Source: Paludibacter propionicigenes (GTDB lineage Bacteria; Bacteroidota; Bacteroidia; Bacteroidales; JAIFNL01). From it: a stretch of 48,331 nt of DNA. The notes under the pieces are model-generated. The model was not told the DNA's origin. It did not search any database and was given only the letters and a program-made list of their open reading frames with translations. The stretch covers positions 1 through 48,331 of the forward strand of contig DYNA01000014.1 of NCBI GenBank assembly GCA_020721325.1, in the 5' to 3' direction. Positions within the stretch are counted from its first letter, which is position 1; each line of letters opens with the position of its first letter. The position numbers were made by a program, and so were the translations under genes. This document shows positions 25,850 through 35,184 of the stretch, in pieces.

Positions 25850-26875
25850 TTAAAATTGAGGACATTTAATTGAATAATGTTTTTCGTTCATTTTTTTATT
25901 GCAACGCATTCGCAAATGTAATGAAATTTCGTGCGAATTTAAAACATTTTGGCTTAATTTATTTTTATTTACATCGTAACTGTATGCAAATTTATAATTT
26001 TTATAAACAAACCCAATTAAATAAACGAACGAATTGATATTTAATTCTAAATCTTGGCGTAGCCAAGTTCCAATTATAATTTCATAATGCAATTTTCTTG
26101 CCAAAAATAAGCCGTAATTAATTTGTGTTGAATTTTGTTGATGCTGAATAACCAAATTGGGCGATAAATCTAACTTTTGTTTTTTCCTACCGCGCTTAAA
26201 CATAGGTATTTCTGTTCCAATGTGAAAGGTATATCGGTGTGGAAAAAAAGCAGAAGTTTTTTTTTCGGTAAGCCCTCCGCTTGAATTAATATGATGCGCA
26301 GCTATTCCAAGATAGTAATTTTGACCGTAAAGAGCTACTCCGGTAGAAAAATCTACAAAAAAACGATGTAAATCGTCTGGTTTTATTTCGCCCGTAGGCA
26401 AATTAACCATTCCGGTAATGGGGTCGAGCATGTCGGCTAAAACAACTTTGTCCCAATTCAAATATCGATGCACAATGCCGGTTTGAAAACCAAATTTTAA
26501 ATGCGATTTGTTGCTTATCCGTGCCGAATACGCATACAAACCCGAAAATTGAACGGTATTTAATAAGCCATCGCCTTGTACATCGTTTAAAGCCATAAAG
26601 CCAAAACCACCGTGCAAAGCTTCGGAATATTGGTCATAAGAAGTACTGTATGTAATGTAACTTTTGGGCATCGATGCCCACTGGTTGCGGTAATTGGCAA
26701 AAAAACGCGGACAAATTGAAGAACCGGTCAGTGCCGGATTTAAGTACAGATGATTGGCATAAAATTGTGAAAAATGAACATCTTGTCCATTCATTTTAAT
26801 AAAAATAAGCATCAAAAAAAACGAATATATTGTTTTTTTTATATTTTTGTAAAAAAATAGATGCTGATATTTCAT
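25850..26875 (-). CDS. PorP/SprF-family T9SS membrane protein (first copy)
   Basis: A 341-residue outer-membrane beta-barrel protein. A hydrophobic N-terminal segment ends near MNGQDVHFSQ. The family opening QFYANHLYLNPALTG is present, then ANYRNQW and repeated amphipathic strands. The C terminus ends in CPQF, the short Cys-Pro tail seen in this family. PorP and SprF proteins localise T9SS cargo such as SprB-type adhesins or work with the PorK/L/M/N complex. It is upstream of gldJ, with the two genes 32 bp apart, and divergent from porU. No large adhesin gene is adjacent. Confidence 0.88.
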   Translation of the reverse strand: MKYQHLFFYKNIKKTIYSFFLMLIFIKMNGQDVHFSQFYANHLYLNPALTGSSICPRFFANYRNQWASMPKSYITYSTSYDQYSEALHGGFGFMALNDVQGDGLLNTVQFSGLYAYSARISNKSHLKFGFQTGIVHRYLNWDKVVLADMLDPITGMVNLPTGEIKPDDLHRFFVDFSTGVALYGQNYYLGIAAHHINSSGGLTEKKTSAFFPHRYTFHIGTEIPMFKRGRKKQKLDLSPNLVIQHQQNSTQINYGLFLARKLHYEIIIGTWLRQDLELNINSFVYLIGFVYKNYKFAYSYDVNKNKLSQNVLNSHEISLHLRMRCNKKMNEKHYSIKCPQF

Positions 26876-26902
26876 TTTATATAATATTCAATTTTTTTTG
26901 TT

Positions 26903-27014
26903 TTTATACTAAAAACGGTATAAATTTTAACTTTTATTATTACGTAACTACAACTTTTCCAAAGTTTTAGAACTTTGGCAGAGTTTAAATAAAAAGAGTT
27001 TACCGTATAAAAAC
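26903..27014 (+). repeat. Hairpin MITE-like element, copy B (porP/porU intergenic)
   Basis: Same family as copy A: ATTATTACGTAACTACAAC then AACTTTTCCAAAGTT (26952-26966) / AACTTTGGCAGAGTT (26971-26985), with two mismatches in the right arm. Flanked by related inverted ends, TTTTTATACTAAAAACGGTA on the left and TTTACCGTATAAAAA on the right. It sits in the divergent control region between the porP/gldJ pair and porU. Confidence 0.8.
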
Positions 27015-27212
27015 AAATTCATTTATGTATTAAGCTAATAATCTTATAAATAAGTATTTTAGCTTTGGAAAAAAAATGTTTTCCCGATTTTTGTTATTTC
27101 TTTAACAATTTTTGTACCATAAAAAAGATTTTTTTTATAAAAAATAGATTCTAAAATTGTAATATTGCACTATAAAAAAATTTTGAACGATTAAAAAAAA
27201 TACACAAATTTT
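27015..27212. promoter_or_regulatory. Upstream region of porU
   Basis: TAATATTG at 27160-27167 is one mismatch from the TAnnTTTG box, about 45 bp before the porU start. No clear -33 is visible. The rest is AT-rich. Confidence 0.3.
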
Positions 27213-30200
27213 ATGAAAACATATTTGGGATTTATTTTACTGACTTTTTTTTATATAAGTCCTCTTTTTGCACAAAAAAATAATTTGGTAACAATAAAAT
27301 GGAGTGAAAACATAGTTAAATTTTCTGAAAACGGAGATTCAAAAGAATTTTTATATTTTGAAAACGCCATTTTTGAAGACGAAAGTTTCTTGCCTTTTTA
27401 TTACAAATTAATTGATATTTCATTGCAAGCAAATGAAGGTTATGAGTATGAAATTGAGCTAAAAAATATGGTTTTTGAACCTTTTTCTAAAAGTGAAATT
27501 GAAAAAATTGAACATTTGGATAAAATTCAAAACACGGTTTCGGTAGAATCGAATCAATATTTTTCGGCAAGAAAATTATACATTCAATTTACTTTTATAC
27601 CTATAAAGCGAAACGAATGGAATGGTGAATTTGAAAAATTAGTAAGCTTTGAATATCAATACATTAGAAAAGCTAAAAAAACAAATAAAGTAAAAAACAC
27701 CACCAAGTATGCTCAAAATTCGGTTCTCAAAACCGGAGATTGGTATAAAATAGCAATAAATAAAACCGGTATTTATAAATTGACTTTTGACCAATTGCGT
27801 AGTTTGGGAATTTCAAATCCACAAAATGTGAGAGTGTTTGGAAATGGAGGCGATTTGTTGCCTACTATGAATGATAAAAGCCGAATAGATGACCTTAAAG
27901 AGCTTAAAATTCAGACATTTAGCGATTATATTTTGTTTTATGCCAAAGCACCGACAAAATGGTATTACGATTTTTCGAGCCAAATGTTTTTGCCGGTTTT
28001 GCACAAATTTTCGCAAAATAGTTATTATTTTTTAACCTCCGATTATGCTTCGGGTTTTAGCAATCAGATTGAAAACCAGAGTCTTATTTCCGAATCAGCG
28101 CAACAAACGGTTACGAAATTTATAGACTATTACCATTATGAAAAAGAATTGGAAAATTTAATCGAATCGGGAAGTACATGGTATGGCGAAAAATTTGACA
28201 TGGAATTGGAACGCGATTTTAATGTAAATTTTCCAAACATCGTTTCGGCAAGTCAAGTAAAATTTAAAATTTCGTTGTTGGCTCGTGCTTTTTCGGTTTC
28301 GAGTTTTAATGTAAATGTTGATGGTTTTTCGGCAAGTACATCTATTCCAGCTACTTCTGTGTCAGAAACAGCTCCTTATGCTCAGGTTTCTACAAAAATA
28401 TTTCAATTTCCCTCGTCGGGTAACAATGCGATGAATTTGAATTTAAAATATTTAAAATCAAGCTCTTCCAACGAAGGTTGGCTGGATTACTTTATTTTTA
28501 ATGTAGAAAGAGATTTGGTTTTTTCGGGTAACCAAATGAATTTTAGATATATAAATTCAAGCTTATCGCTGAAAACCGTTGAATTTATTGTTGGAAACAT
28601 GGCTTCAAATGTTAAAATATGGGACGTTTCCGATATTCATAATGTTGAAAATATGGCTTTGGAATTGAACGGCGGAAAAGCTTATTTCAAACAAAGCGAT
28701 TCTACTCATTTAGAATTTATTGCTTTTAACGAAAGTGGTTATTTAACGCCAATTACGCAAGGCGAAGGCTTAGGCAAAGTTGAAAATCAAAATTTACATG
28801 CTCTGCCTCAAACGGATTATATAATTATCTATCACCCAAAGTTTTATACACAAGCGCAAGAGTTAAAAAGCTATTACGAACAAACCACCGATTTGCACAT
28901 TACTTTGGTGAAACCCGAACAAATTTACAACGAGTTTTCATCGGGTGCGCCCGATGTTTCGGCTTTGCGCGATTTTGTACGAATGTTTTACAAACGTTAT
29001 GAAACACAAGGAAAATATCCCCGATATTTACTACTTTTCGGAAACGGCTCTTTTGACAATGCGGGCTATGTGGCGGGCTATGAAAATTCTAATTACATAC
29101 TTACTTATCAATCCGAAAATTCAGTTTCTCCAACCAGTTCGTTTGTTTCTGACGATTTTTTTGGTCTTTTAGACGACGATGAGGGCGATTATTACGGGCT
29201 TCTCGACATCGGGATAGGGCGTTTTCCGGTGGAAACCGTTGAACAAGCACAACTTTTGGTAAACAAAACAAAAAATTACAATAGCTCCAATTCTTTTGGA
29301 AATTGGCACAACAATTTAACATTTATAGCCGACGATGGCGACGACAACAATGGAAATATTCACCTCAATCATGGCGAAGGACTCAGCGAAAAAGTGCGAA
29401 GTATGCACCCCGAATACAACATTACAAAACTTTATTTAGGTGCTTTTAATCAAGAAAGTACGGCGGGAAGCGAAGTGGTATCCGGTGTAAACATTGGCAT
29501 AGCCGATGCCATGAGCAAAGGCACGCTTGTTTTTAATTACAACGGACACGGCAACGAATACACTTTGGCACACGAAAAAATTATTGATTTAAACATTATT
29601 CGTTCGTGGACAAATTACAATCGTTTGCCCGTTTTTATGACCGCTACATGCGAATTTTCGCGTTTCGATGCTTGGGAAATTTTTACTGCCGGAGAAGAAA
29701 TTTTACTTCACCCCAACGGAGGCTCAATTGCAATGTTTTCAACCACTCGGCTGGTTTATGCATCGCCCAATTATACTTTGAACAGCAAATTTTACGACTA
29801 TATTTTTGAAAACGATACCAATAATCAACAATATCGGTTAGGTGAAGTCATGCGGTTTACCAAAATTAATTCCGGTTCGGGCATAAATAAACGCAATTTT
29901 ACGCTCTTGGGCGACCCCGCTTTGCAAATTTTTATTCCCAAAAATAAAATTATTGTTACAGCTATCAATGGAAAAAACGTTGGACAAGATACACTCAAAG
30001 CGGCGGCTGAAGTTACCGTTTCGGGCGAAATTTTAGATGCTAACAATTTGAAAAAGAGCGATTTTAATGGTACATTAAATTTAATTGTTTTTGACAAATA
30101 CACCACACAGCAAACGCTCGGACAAGATGACGCGGCTATTGTAGATTTTGAAATTCAAAAAAATATTCTTTACAATGGCTTGGCAAGCGTAAAAAATGGA

Positions 30201-31007
30201 GAATTCTCAATTTCATTTATCGTTCCCAAAGATATTTCGTACAAAATTGGCAAAGGAAAACTGAGTTTTTACGCACAAAGCACCGAAACCGTTGCTTCGG
30301 GTTACAACAATTTAATTGATATTGGCGGTTTTTCCGAGAATCCTGTTTCAGGCGACCAACAAATTGATTTAAAGATATTTATGAACGATACCACATTTGT
30401 TTCGGGAGGAATAACCAATCAAAATCCACGTTTGGTGGCTTTTATCCATTCCAACACGGGCGTAAACATGGGCAACGGAATAGGACACGACATAATGGCT
30501 ACAATTGATAACGACACTCGCAACAGCTTTGTTTTGAACGACTTTTATCAAGCCGAAAAAGATACTTATAAAAAAGGAAAATTAGAATATCCTTTCGTAA
30601 ATTTAGAAGCCGGCAATCATACTTTGAGTTTAAAAGTTTGGGACGTTTTGAATAATTCTACCACACAAACCATTGATTTTTTGGTAGTTGAACAAAAAGA
30701 ACTTAGCATTGACAAATTATTTAATTACCCAAATCCGTTTACACAAAACACATGGTTTTATTTTACTCACAATCAGGCTAATAGCCAAATGGAAGTGCAA
30801 ATTCAGATTTTTTCCGTTTCCGGAAAATTAGTTAAAACCATAGAAAAAACAATAAATGTAGATTCTTACCTTTCGGAAGGAATTTTTTGGGACGGATTGG
30901 ACGATTTTGGCGATAAAATAGGTCGAGGAGTTTATTTTTATAAAATCAAAGTTCGCAACGAAAACGACGAAGTGGAAAAAATTGAAAAACTCTTAATTCT
31001 AAAATAA
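27213..31007 (+). CDS. porU: Type IX secretion signal peptidase / sortase PorU
   Basis: A 1,264-residue secreted gingipain-family C25 protease-like protein. A signal peptide ends near SPLFAQKNN. The N-terminal beta-rich part precedes the C25 domain with PRYLLLFGNGSFDN, catalytic His779 in NYNGHGNEY and Cys813 in TATCEFSRF. Ig-like regions follow, and a C-terminal T9SS-type domain (about 1170-1264) has FNYPNPFTQNTWFYF, DGLDDFGDKIGRGVYFYKI and ends LLILK. PorU removes the C-terminal sorting signal of T9SS cargo and attaches the cargo to A-LPS at the cell surface. The domain order and length match the family. Neighbours gldJ and PorP-like genes support it. The transcript is single and is followed by a palindromic element 10 bp from the stop. 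Confidence 0.93.
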   Translation: MKTYLGFILLTFFYISPLFAQKNNLVTIKWSENIVKFSENGDSKEFLYFENAIFEDESFLPFYYKLIDISLQANEGYEYEIELKNMVFEPFSKSEIEKIEHLDKIQNTVSVESNQYFSARKLYIQFTFIPIKRNEWNGEFEKLVSFEYQYIRKAKKTNKVKNTTKYAQNSVLKTGDWYKIAINKTGIYKLTFDQLRSLGISNPQNVRVFGNGGDLLPTMNDKSRIDDLKELKIQTFSDYILFYAKAPTKWYYDFSSQMFLPVLHKFSQNSYYFLTSDYASGFSNQIENQSLISESAQQTVTKFIDYYHYEKELENLIESGSTWYGEKFDMELERDFNVNFPNIVSASQVKFKISLLARAFSVSSFNVNVDGFSASTSIPATSVSETAPYAQVSTKIFQFPSSGNNAMNLNLKYLKSSSSNEGWLDYFIFNVERDLVFSGNQMNFRYINSSLSLKTVEFIVGNMASNVKIWDVSDIHNVENMALELNGGKAYFKQSDSTHLEFIAFNESGYLTPITQGEGLGKVENQNLHALPQTDYIIIYHPKFYTQAQELKSYYEQTTDLHITLVKPEQIYNEFSSGAPDVSALRDFVRMFYKRYETQGKYPRYLLLFGNGSFDNAGYVAGYENSNYILTYQSENSVSPTSSFVSDDFFGLLDDDEGDYYGLLDIGIGRFPVETVEQAQLLVNKTKNYNSSNSFGNWHNNLTFIADDGDDNNGNIHLNHGEGLSEKVRSMHPEYNITKLYLGAFNQESTAGSEVVSGVNIGIADAMSKGTLVFNYNGHGNEYTLAHEKIIDLNIIRSWTNYNRLPVFMTATCEFSRFDAWEIFTAGEEILLHPNGGSIAMFSTTRLVYASPNYTLNSKFYDYIFENDTNNQQYRLGEVMRFTKINSGSGINKRNFTLLGDPALQIFIPKNKIIVTAINGKNVGQDTLKAAAEVTVSGEILDANNLKKSDFNGTLNLIVFDKYTTQQTLGQDDAAIVDFEIQKNILYNGLASVKNGEFSISFIVPKDISYKIGKGKLSFYAQSTETVASGYNNLIDIGGFSENPVSGDQQIDLKIFMNDTTFVSGGITNQNPRLVAFIHSNTGVNMGNGIGHDIMATIDNDTRNSFVLNDFYQAEKDTYKKGKLEYPFVNLEAGNHTLSLKVWDVLNNSTTQTIDFLVVEQKELSIDKLFNYPNPFTQNTWFYFTHNQANSQMEVQIQIFSVSGKLVKTIEKTINVDSYLSEGIFWDGLDDFGDKIGRGVYFYKIKVRNENDEVEKIEKLLILK

Positions 31008-31016
31008 TCTTGCCTT

Positions 31017-31137
31017 AAATCCCGTAAGTCATCGTATCAATCCGTTGATAAATAGATTATTGATGATTAATTTATGAGCATTTTGCAAGCTATTGATACG
31101 ATGACTATTAATTTAAAGTTCAACTTGCGGATTTTGA
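31017..31137 (+). repeat. Dispersed palindromic element, copy 6 (best preserved)
   Basis: Full-length forward copy. Inner perfect 15-bp inverted repeat AGTCATCGTATCAAT (31027-31041) / ATTGATACGATGACT (31092-31106). Outer AAATCCCGTAAG and CTTGCGGATTT (31124-31134). The middle has TGATAAATAGATTATTGATG and GCATTTTGCAAGC. It begins 10 bp after the porU stop codon in sense orientation. Confidence 0.88.
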
Positions 31138-31285
31138 GTCTTGTACAAACTAAAATAGTTTGTTAAATATTTATGTAATTGATTGCAAATCAATAAAATA
31201 TACGCAAAAACAATGGCTTGTTTATTTACAGAATTTGAATTTATTCGCGCTTTGAGTTAAAAATAACGTACTTTTGAAATGAATA

Positions 31286-31345
31286 AGGAAACAAAAAAAA
31301 TACTTTGCAAGATACTTGATTTTTTTATGTTTCCTTTTTTCATTT
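31286..31345 (+). terminator. Possible porU terminator
   Basis: AAGGAAACA (31286-31294) pairs with TGTTTCCTT (31329-31337) across a 34-nt loop and is followed by T residues. It lies 280 bp downstream of porU, after the palindromic element. Confidence 0.45.
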
Positions 31346-31366
31346 TTGGTTTATGTTCCAAAAAAT

Positions 31367-31399
31367 AAAACCTGACAGTTTTTTTAACTGTCAGGTTTT
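31367..31399. terminator. Strong bidirectional terminator between porU and the second PorP-like gene
   Basis: AAAACCTGACAGTT (31367-31380) and AACTGTCAGGTTTT (31386-31399) form a perfect 14-bp stem around a TTTTT loop. The stem ends in A/T pairs on both sides, so it can stop transcription from either convergent gene. Confidence 0.75.
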
Positions 31400-31493
31400 G
31401 AAAGCAAAATTAAATTTATAATCGGTTTCAAGTAGAGAAATTCGTTTTATAAAAAAAATCTTAAATTCTTAATTCATTTTTTTATTTTGATAT

Positions 31494-32516
31494 TTAAAAT
31501 CCGGGACACGGAATTGGCGTCCACTTTCTGTTAAATTTGGTTCTTTTTCCGAGTTTAAAATTATAAGTAAGCGAAACTTCGTGCGACCCCGCGCTTGATT
31601 TCATAAGCGAATTTACCGTAATATCGTAGCTGTATTGCAAGCTCAAGCTATAAAAATTGTAACCGAGCATAATAATAATGGCATCGTTGTTTCTGTAACC
31701 TTGTTCTGGATTGTTAATAAGCGGTATTCCTCTGTACCACAATCCGGTAAGTAAATCTTTGCGCTGCCAATATGCACCTATATCAAGTTGCTTAAATTTG
31801 CCTTGCATTTTGTAAAGTGCCGAAAAAGTTAAACTTTCATCTTTTCTTTTCGACCGGTGTTTTGGGTCTTTGAGATAAATTTTATACCCACCGTAAGCTT
31901 GAATTAACATTTCTACGGTTGCTTCTTCACCAAAAAAAGTTTGATTTGGTGTAAAAAGATGGTCAACAGTAACACCGCCCCAATAGTTTTTAGCGAAAAC
32001 AAGAATAGATGCAACGGCATCAAAATACCCAATTCCTTCTTCGGGCGGAGTTTCTATGGTGGTAGTAGCCGGATTGTCAATACTTTTAAGCTGGTCGGCA
32101 AAAGTAAGCTCGTAAAAATCGATGCCTCTTTTGGAATATTTAAAACCTATTCCGGGTCTAACGTTTATTTCACGTGTAGCTTTTAAATTGTAGGAATAAG
32201 AAACCGCAAAATCGGTAAGGCTCAAATTACCGGCACCTGCTTCGTCTCGTAAAATGCTAACACCTACGCCACTGTTTCTATTTTCAAAAAAATGGTCAAC
32301 CGTAAAAGCAGAAGTTACAAAAGAATTGCTTATTCCGGGCCATTGATTTCTGTAATTCATAACTGCCTTGGTTTCATAGTGCAATCCAGCAAAGGACGGA
32401 CCTAAGATAGTAGGCGATGAATAATACTGAGAAAACTGAATTACTTGCGAATGGGCTATGTGAGAAGCAAAAAATAAAGCAGCAAAAAATACAGTTATGT
32501 AGATATTTTTTTTCAT
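31494..32516 (-). CDS. PorP/SprF-family T9SS membrane protein (second copy)
   Basis: A 340-residue outer-membrane protein. The ATG at 32516 (MKKNIYITVFF) is preferred over a much earlier one because it begins a clean signal peptide ending near AHSQVIQ. The family pattern continues with FSQYYSSPTILGPSFAG, MNYRNQWPGISNS and many amphipathic strands, and it ends IPCPGF. It parallels the first PorP-like protein near gldJ but the two are clearly divergent, so they may serve different cargos. No adhesin cargo gene is adjacent. It is convergent with porU across a terminator. Confidence 0.88.
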   Translation of the reverse strand: MKKNIYITVFFAALFFASHIAHSQVIQFSQYYSSPTILGPSFAGLHYETKAVMNYRNQWPGISNSFVTSAFTVDHFFENRNSGVGVSILRDEAGAGNLSLTDFAVSYSYNLKATREINVRPGIGFKYSKRGIDFYELTFADQLKSIDNPATTTIETPPEEGIGYFDAVASILVFAKNYWGGVTVDHLFTPNQTFFGEEATVEMLIQAYGGYKIYLKDPKHRSKRKDESLTFSALYKMQGKFKQLDIGAYWQRKDLLTGLWYRGIPLINNPEQGYRNNDAIIIMLGYNFYSLSLQYSYDITVNSLMKSSAGSHEVSLTYNFKLGKRTKFNRKWTPIPCPGF

Positions 32517-33014
32517 TTTACATGCTATTAAATAAAAGCAAAAGTGTATTTTTGAAAAATAACACTTTAAAATGTTAGTAATTCTTTTAAAAAAAAAGAT
32601 TAGTTTGTATTTTAATAAGTTAAAAAAGAAATACAAAAAGCTTTAAAAAAGTCTTAACTATATCTTTTTTAAGTTATCTAAAGTTTTTTTTGAATAATAA
32701 AACAAATATTAAGCCAAATTTTTTATAATCTTACTTAACATTTTTTTTTTTACATCTAAAAAAAATAAAAAGTTTAATCAAAATTATTAAAGTGCATAAA
32801 CTATTAAAGTTTAAGTTGTTATCTTTAAAAAAAAAAATTATGAATACTAAAAATTATTTTTTGTAAAAATACTAATTTAAAGTAATTTTTGTCTAAAAAA
32901 AAGAATAATAGGATAATTTTTTTTTATAAAAATAAATTAAAATACTGATTTTTATTGTTTTGTAATTATTTTAATTTTACTTTAAAAAAAGCTATTATTA
33001 GCTTATATCTATTT
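32517..33014. other. AT-rich spacer with no recognisable gene
   Basis: About 500 bp of very AT-rich sequence between two minus-strand genes, with long A and T runs. I found no plausible gene, repeat copy or strong hairpin in it. Confidence 0.6.
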
Positions 33015-34289
33015 TTAGTGTTTTATTGAAATTTTTGGAATTTTTTTGAGTGAAAAAATCATTACCGCTATCGAAAACAGTAAAATAACAATTCCAGTTC
33101 CAAAAACTCCCTTAAAATCAATCCATTCGTAAATGACTATGCCCAATGCGGGTGCTATGGCGCCGCGCACACCGGTGAGGCTCAAGTGAACGGATTGGTA
33201 ATTGGCGGCATCTTCTTTTTTGCAAAAATAGGCTGAACCGATGTACCAAAGCAATGCCATGGTGGCTGCAAAAATACCGTAAGAAATATATGCCAAAATA
33301 AGGATATAGTATATTTTTATTCCCCAAATGGTTACATGGAACGGAAAAAATTCGGTTAATGTTAAAAAAAATAAAAAAATCATGAGTGCCCCGAAGGTAT
33401 AAATACCAAATTTTCTGGGGTCTGTTCTGCCGATTAGTTTTCCGAAAAAGGGTAAAATAATAATGGCAACTAAATTGTAAGAATTTTTGTAAAAAGCGAC
33501 ACTTGTGTAATTTAAGTGCAAAACTTGGTCGAAAAAAATACTTATAGCAGCCATAGTTCCTATCCAAACAAAGCCGTAAAGCATAAATCCGAGTTGAAAA
33601 TGAAAGTAGGGTCTGTCGTGTTTGAGGATTTTGTAAATATCTGTAAATGAATTTTTTACAGAATTGAGAAAATGCGGTTTGATTTCGGTTAAAACGGGTT
33701 CGGTATAATCGATTTTAGTGAGAACAAAAATGGAGGTAATGCCCAAAATTCCGATTATCGGGTAGATGTAGCGAAAGGCAAAATAATCGAAATCGAGCCA
33801 CAGACCGATAAAAAAAGTGGCAAAAAGAATTACAATTTTGTTGAGCGTAGATGCGTAACCGTATAGTTTTCCAAAATTTTGGTGCGAATAAGCATTTTTC
33901 AAAAACAAATTAATGGTTGGCAATACAAATGGATGGGCTATGTAATATACCAAAAAAATAGAAAGAAAAATAATATGGTAGCTATTATTAGCTATTTCGT
34001 TGGTGTTTGAAGGAAAAAAAAATAAAAAAAATAGAGGCATTCGTGTAAAAACGGCAATGTAGCGCAAAAGACTTTTTTTGTTTTGTACTCGTTTAAGAAA
34101 TTCATTTACAATGGTTGAAAAAAGCAAAACCAATACCGAAAACTGTACTAAAGTGGCTATTTCGTAATTTGTTCCGCGCATACTTCTGAGCAAAATAAAC
34201 TCATTTAAGTTTAAAACCCCCATAATAAACCCTTCGAAAAATGAATAAATTAAATGAAGTCGGAATGTTTTTTTTTCTGTTAAAGTCAT
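33015..34289 (-). CDS. Major facilitator superfamily-type transporter
   Basis: A 424-residue integral inner-membrane protein with about 12 hydrophobic segments throughout. Long charged loops lie between helices 6 and 7 (around FTDIYKILKHDRPYF) and small cytosolic loops appear elsewhere. This is the usual length of MFS transporters, but no substrate-defining motif is clear. It starts MTLTEKKTFRLHLIYSF, probably with the first helix near residue 12. No neighbouring metabolic genes hint at a substrate. It stands alone on the minus strand, with a promoter-like site upstream. Confidence 0.78.
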   Translation of the reverse strand: MTLTEKKTFRLHLIYSFFEGFIMGVLNLNEFILLRSMRGTNYEIATLVQFSVLVLLFSTIVNEFLKRVQNKKSLLRYIAVFTRMPLFFLFFFPSNTNEIANNSYHIIFLSIFLVYYIAHPFVLPTINLFLKNAYSHQNFGKLYGYASTLNKIVILFATFFIGLWLDFDYFAFRYIYPIIGILGITSIFVLTKIDYTEPVLTEIKPHFLNSVKNSFTDIYKILKHDRPYFHFQLGFMLYGFVWIGTMAAISIFFDQVLHLNYTSVAFYKNSYNLVAIIILPFFGKLIGRTDPRKFGIYTFGALMIFLFFLTLTEFFPFHVTIWGIKIYYILILAYISYGIFAATMALLWYIGSAYFCKKEDAANYQSVHLSLTGVRGAIAPALGIVIYEWIDFKGVFGTGIVILLFSIAVMIFSLKKIPKISIKH

Positions 34290-34303
34290 TTTCTTTTTTT
34301 GTG

Positions 34304-34334
34304 CAAAAGTGTAAATTTCGTTTTTAAAAACAAA
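34304..34334 (-). promoter_or_regulatory. Possible promoter of the MFS-type transporter gene
   Basis: Read on the minus strand: TTTG (34331-34334), a 19-bp spacer, then CACTTTTG (34304-34311), which is one base from TAnnTTTG. It ends about 15 bp before the start codon at 34289, so the leader would be short. Confidence 0.4.
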
Positions 34335-34557
34335 TATTTATGATGCAAGTTTTTTTTAAATTCAAAAAAAATAAAAAATAAATTCACATAATTTAAAAAA
34401 ATTCAAAGATTTTAAGTATTTTTGTAAAATGCTTTATTTGGGTGCTTTAAAGCTAAAAAATAAATTTTGTTATTTTATTTTTTTTGAAAAAAAGGTTTTA
34501 AAATATTAAAAATAAGTATTGTATCAAATAATTTTAAAAAAAATTCGGCAAGAAATT

Positions 34558-35145
34558 ATGCAAAAAAGTATTTATATTATTCTGATTTTAATTTTGTTTT
34601 CGGTAAGTTGCAAAAATGAATCTACTCCCGATAAAGCAGAAATAATCAGCAAGTTACAAGCCTCATCGAAGCTTTCAACGGTAGAATTTGTGGTTACCAA
34701 AGTTATTTCTGCTGAAAAGAAGAAATTTTTTTCAAACAAATATTTCTTTGCCGAAACCAAAGCCTTCATCAAAGCCGGTATCGATTTATCGAAAATTGAG
34801 GAATCTGATGTAATTATTAAAGGACAAAAAATCAATATTTTGCTTCCAGCCATCGAGATTTTAGAATTTTCGTACCCTCCGGACGCTTTTGATGTGGTAG
34901 AAGAATACACCAGCAGCAATGGATTGTTCGATTTTAACACCATTACGCTGCAAGAGCGCGATGCCTTGTACCAAGCCGGAGAGCAAGACATTCGCAACAA
35001 CATTAAAAACTTGGGAATTACTGAAAATGCCGAACGAAATACGCGACTTTTCTTTTCAAATATGCTTAGAAATGCAGGTTTTAAAGAAATTTACATTAAG
35101 TTTAAAACCAATAATGAACTTTCGGTTCAGAAGGAGAAAAAGTAA
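34558..35145 (+). CDS. DUF4230-family lipoprotein
   Basis: About 195 residues, counted from the ATG at 34558 (MQKSIYIIL); upstream in-frame TTG starts would add a non-signal stretch. The N terminus is a lipoprotein signal peptide ending SVSC. The body matches the DUF4230 pattern: LSTVEFVVTKVI, AETKAFIKAGIDLSKI, IIKGQKINILLPAIEIL and a C-terminal helical part ending RNAGFKEIYIKF. The biochemical role of this family is unknown to me. A second DUF4230 gene follows 39 bp later, probably in the same operon. Confidence 0.82.
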   Translation: MQKSIYIILILILFSVSCKNESTPDKAEIISKLQASSKLSTVEFVVTKVISAEKKKFFSNKYFFAETKAFIKAGIDLSKIEESDVIIKGQKINILLPAIEILEFSYPPDAFDVVEEYTSSNGLFDFNTITLQERDALYQAGEQDIRNNIKNLGITENAERNTRLFFSNMLRNAGFKEIYIKFKTNNELSVQKEKK

Positions 35146-35184
35146 TACGGTTATTTAATTTATTTTTTTAAAAAAGTACAAAAC

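Noticed and set aside
33118-33567. Second minus-strand frame inside the MFS transporter gene
   Set aside because: It is out of frame with the transporter and has no independent start context; it is a shadow of coding sequence.
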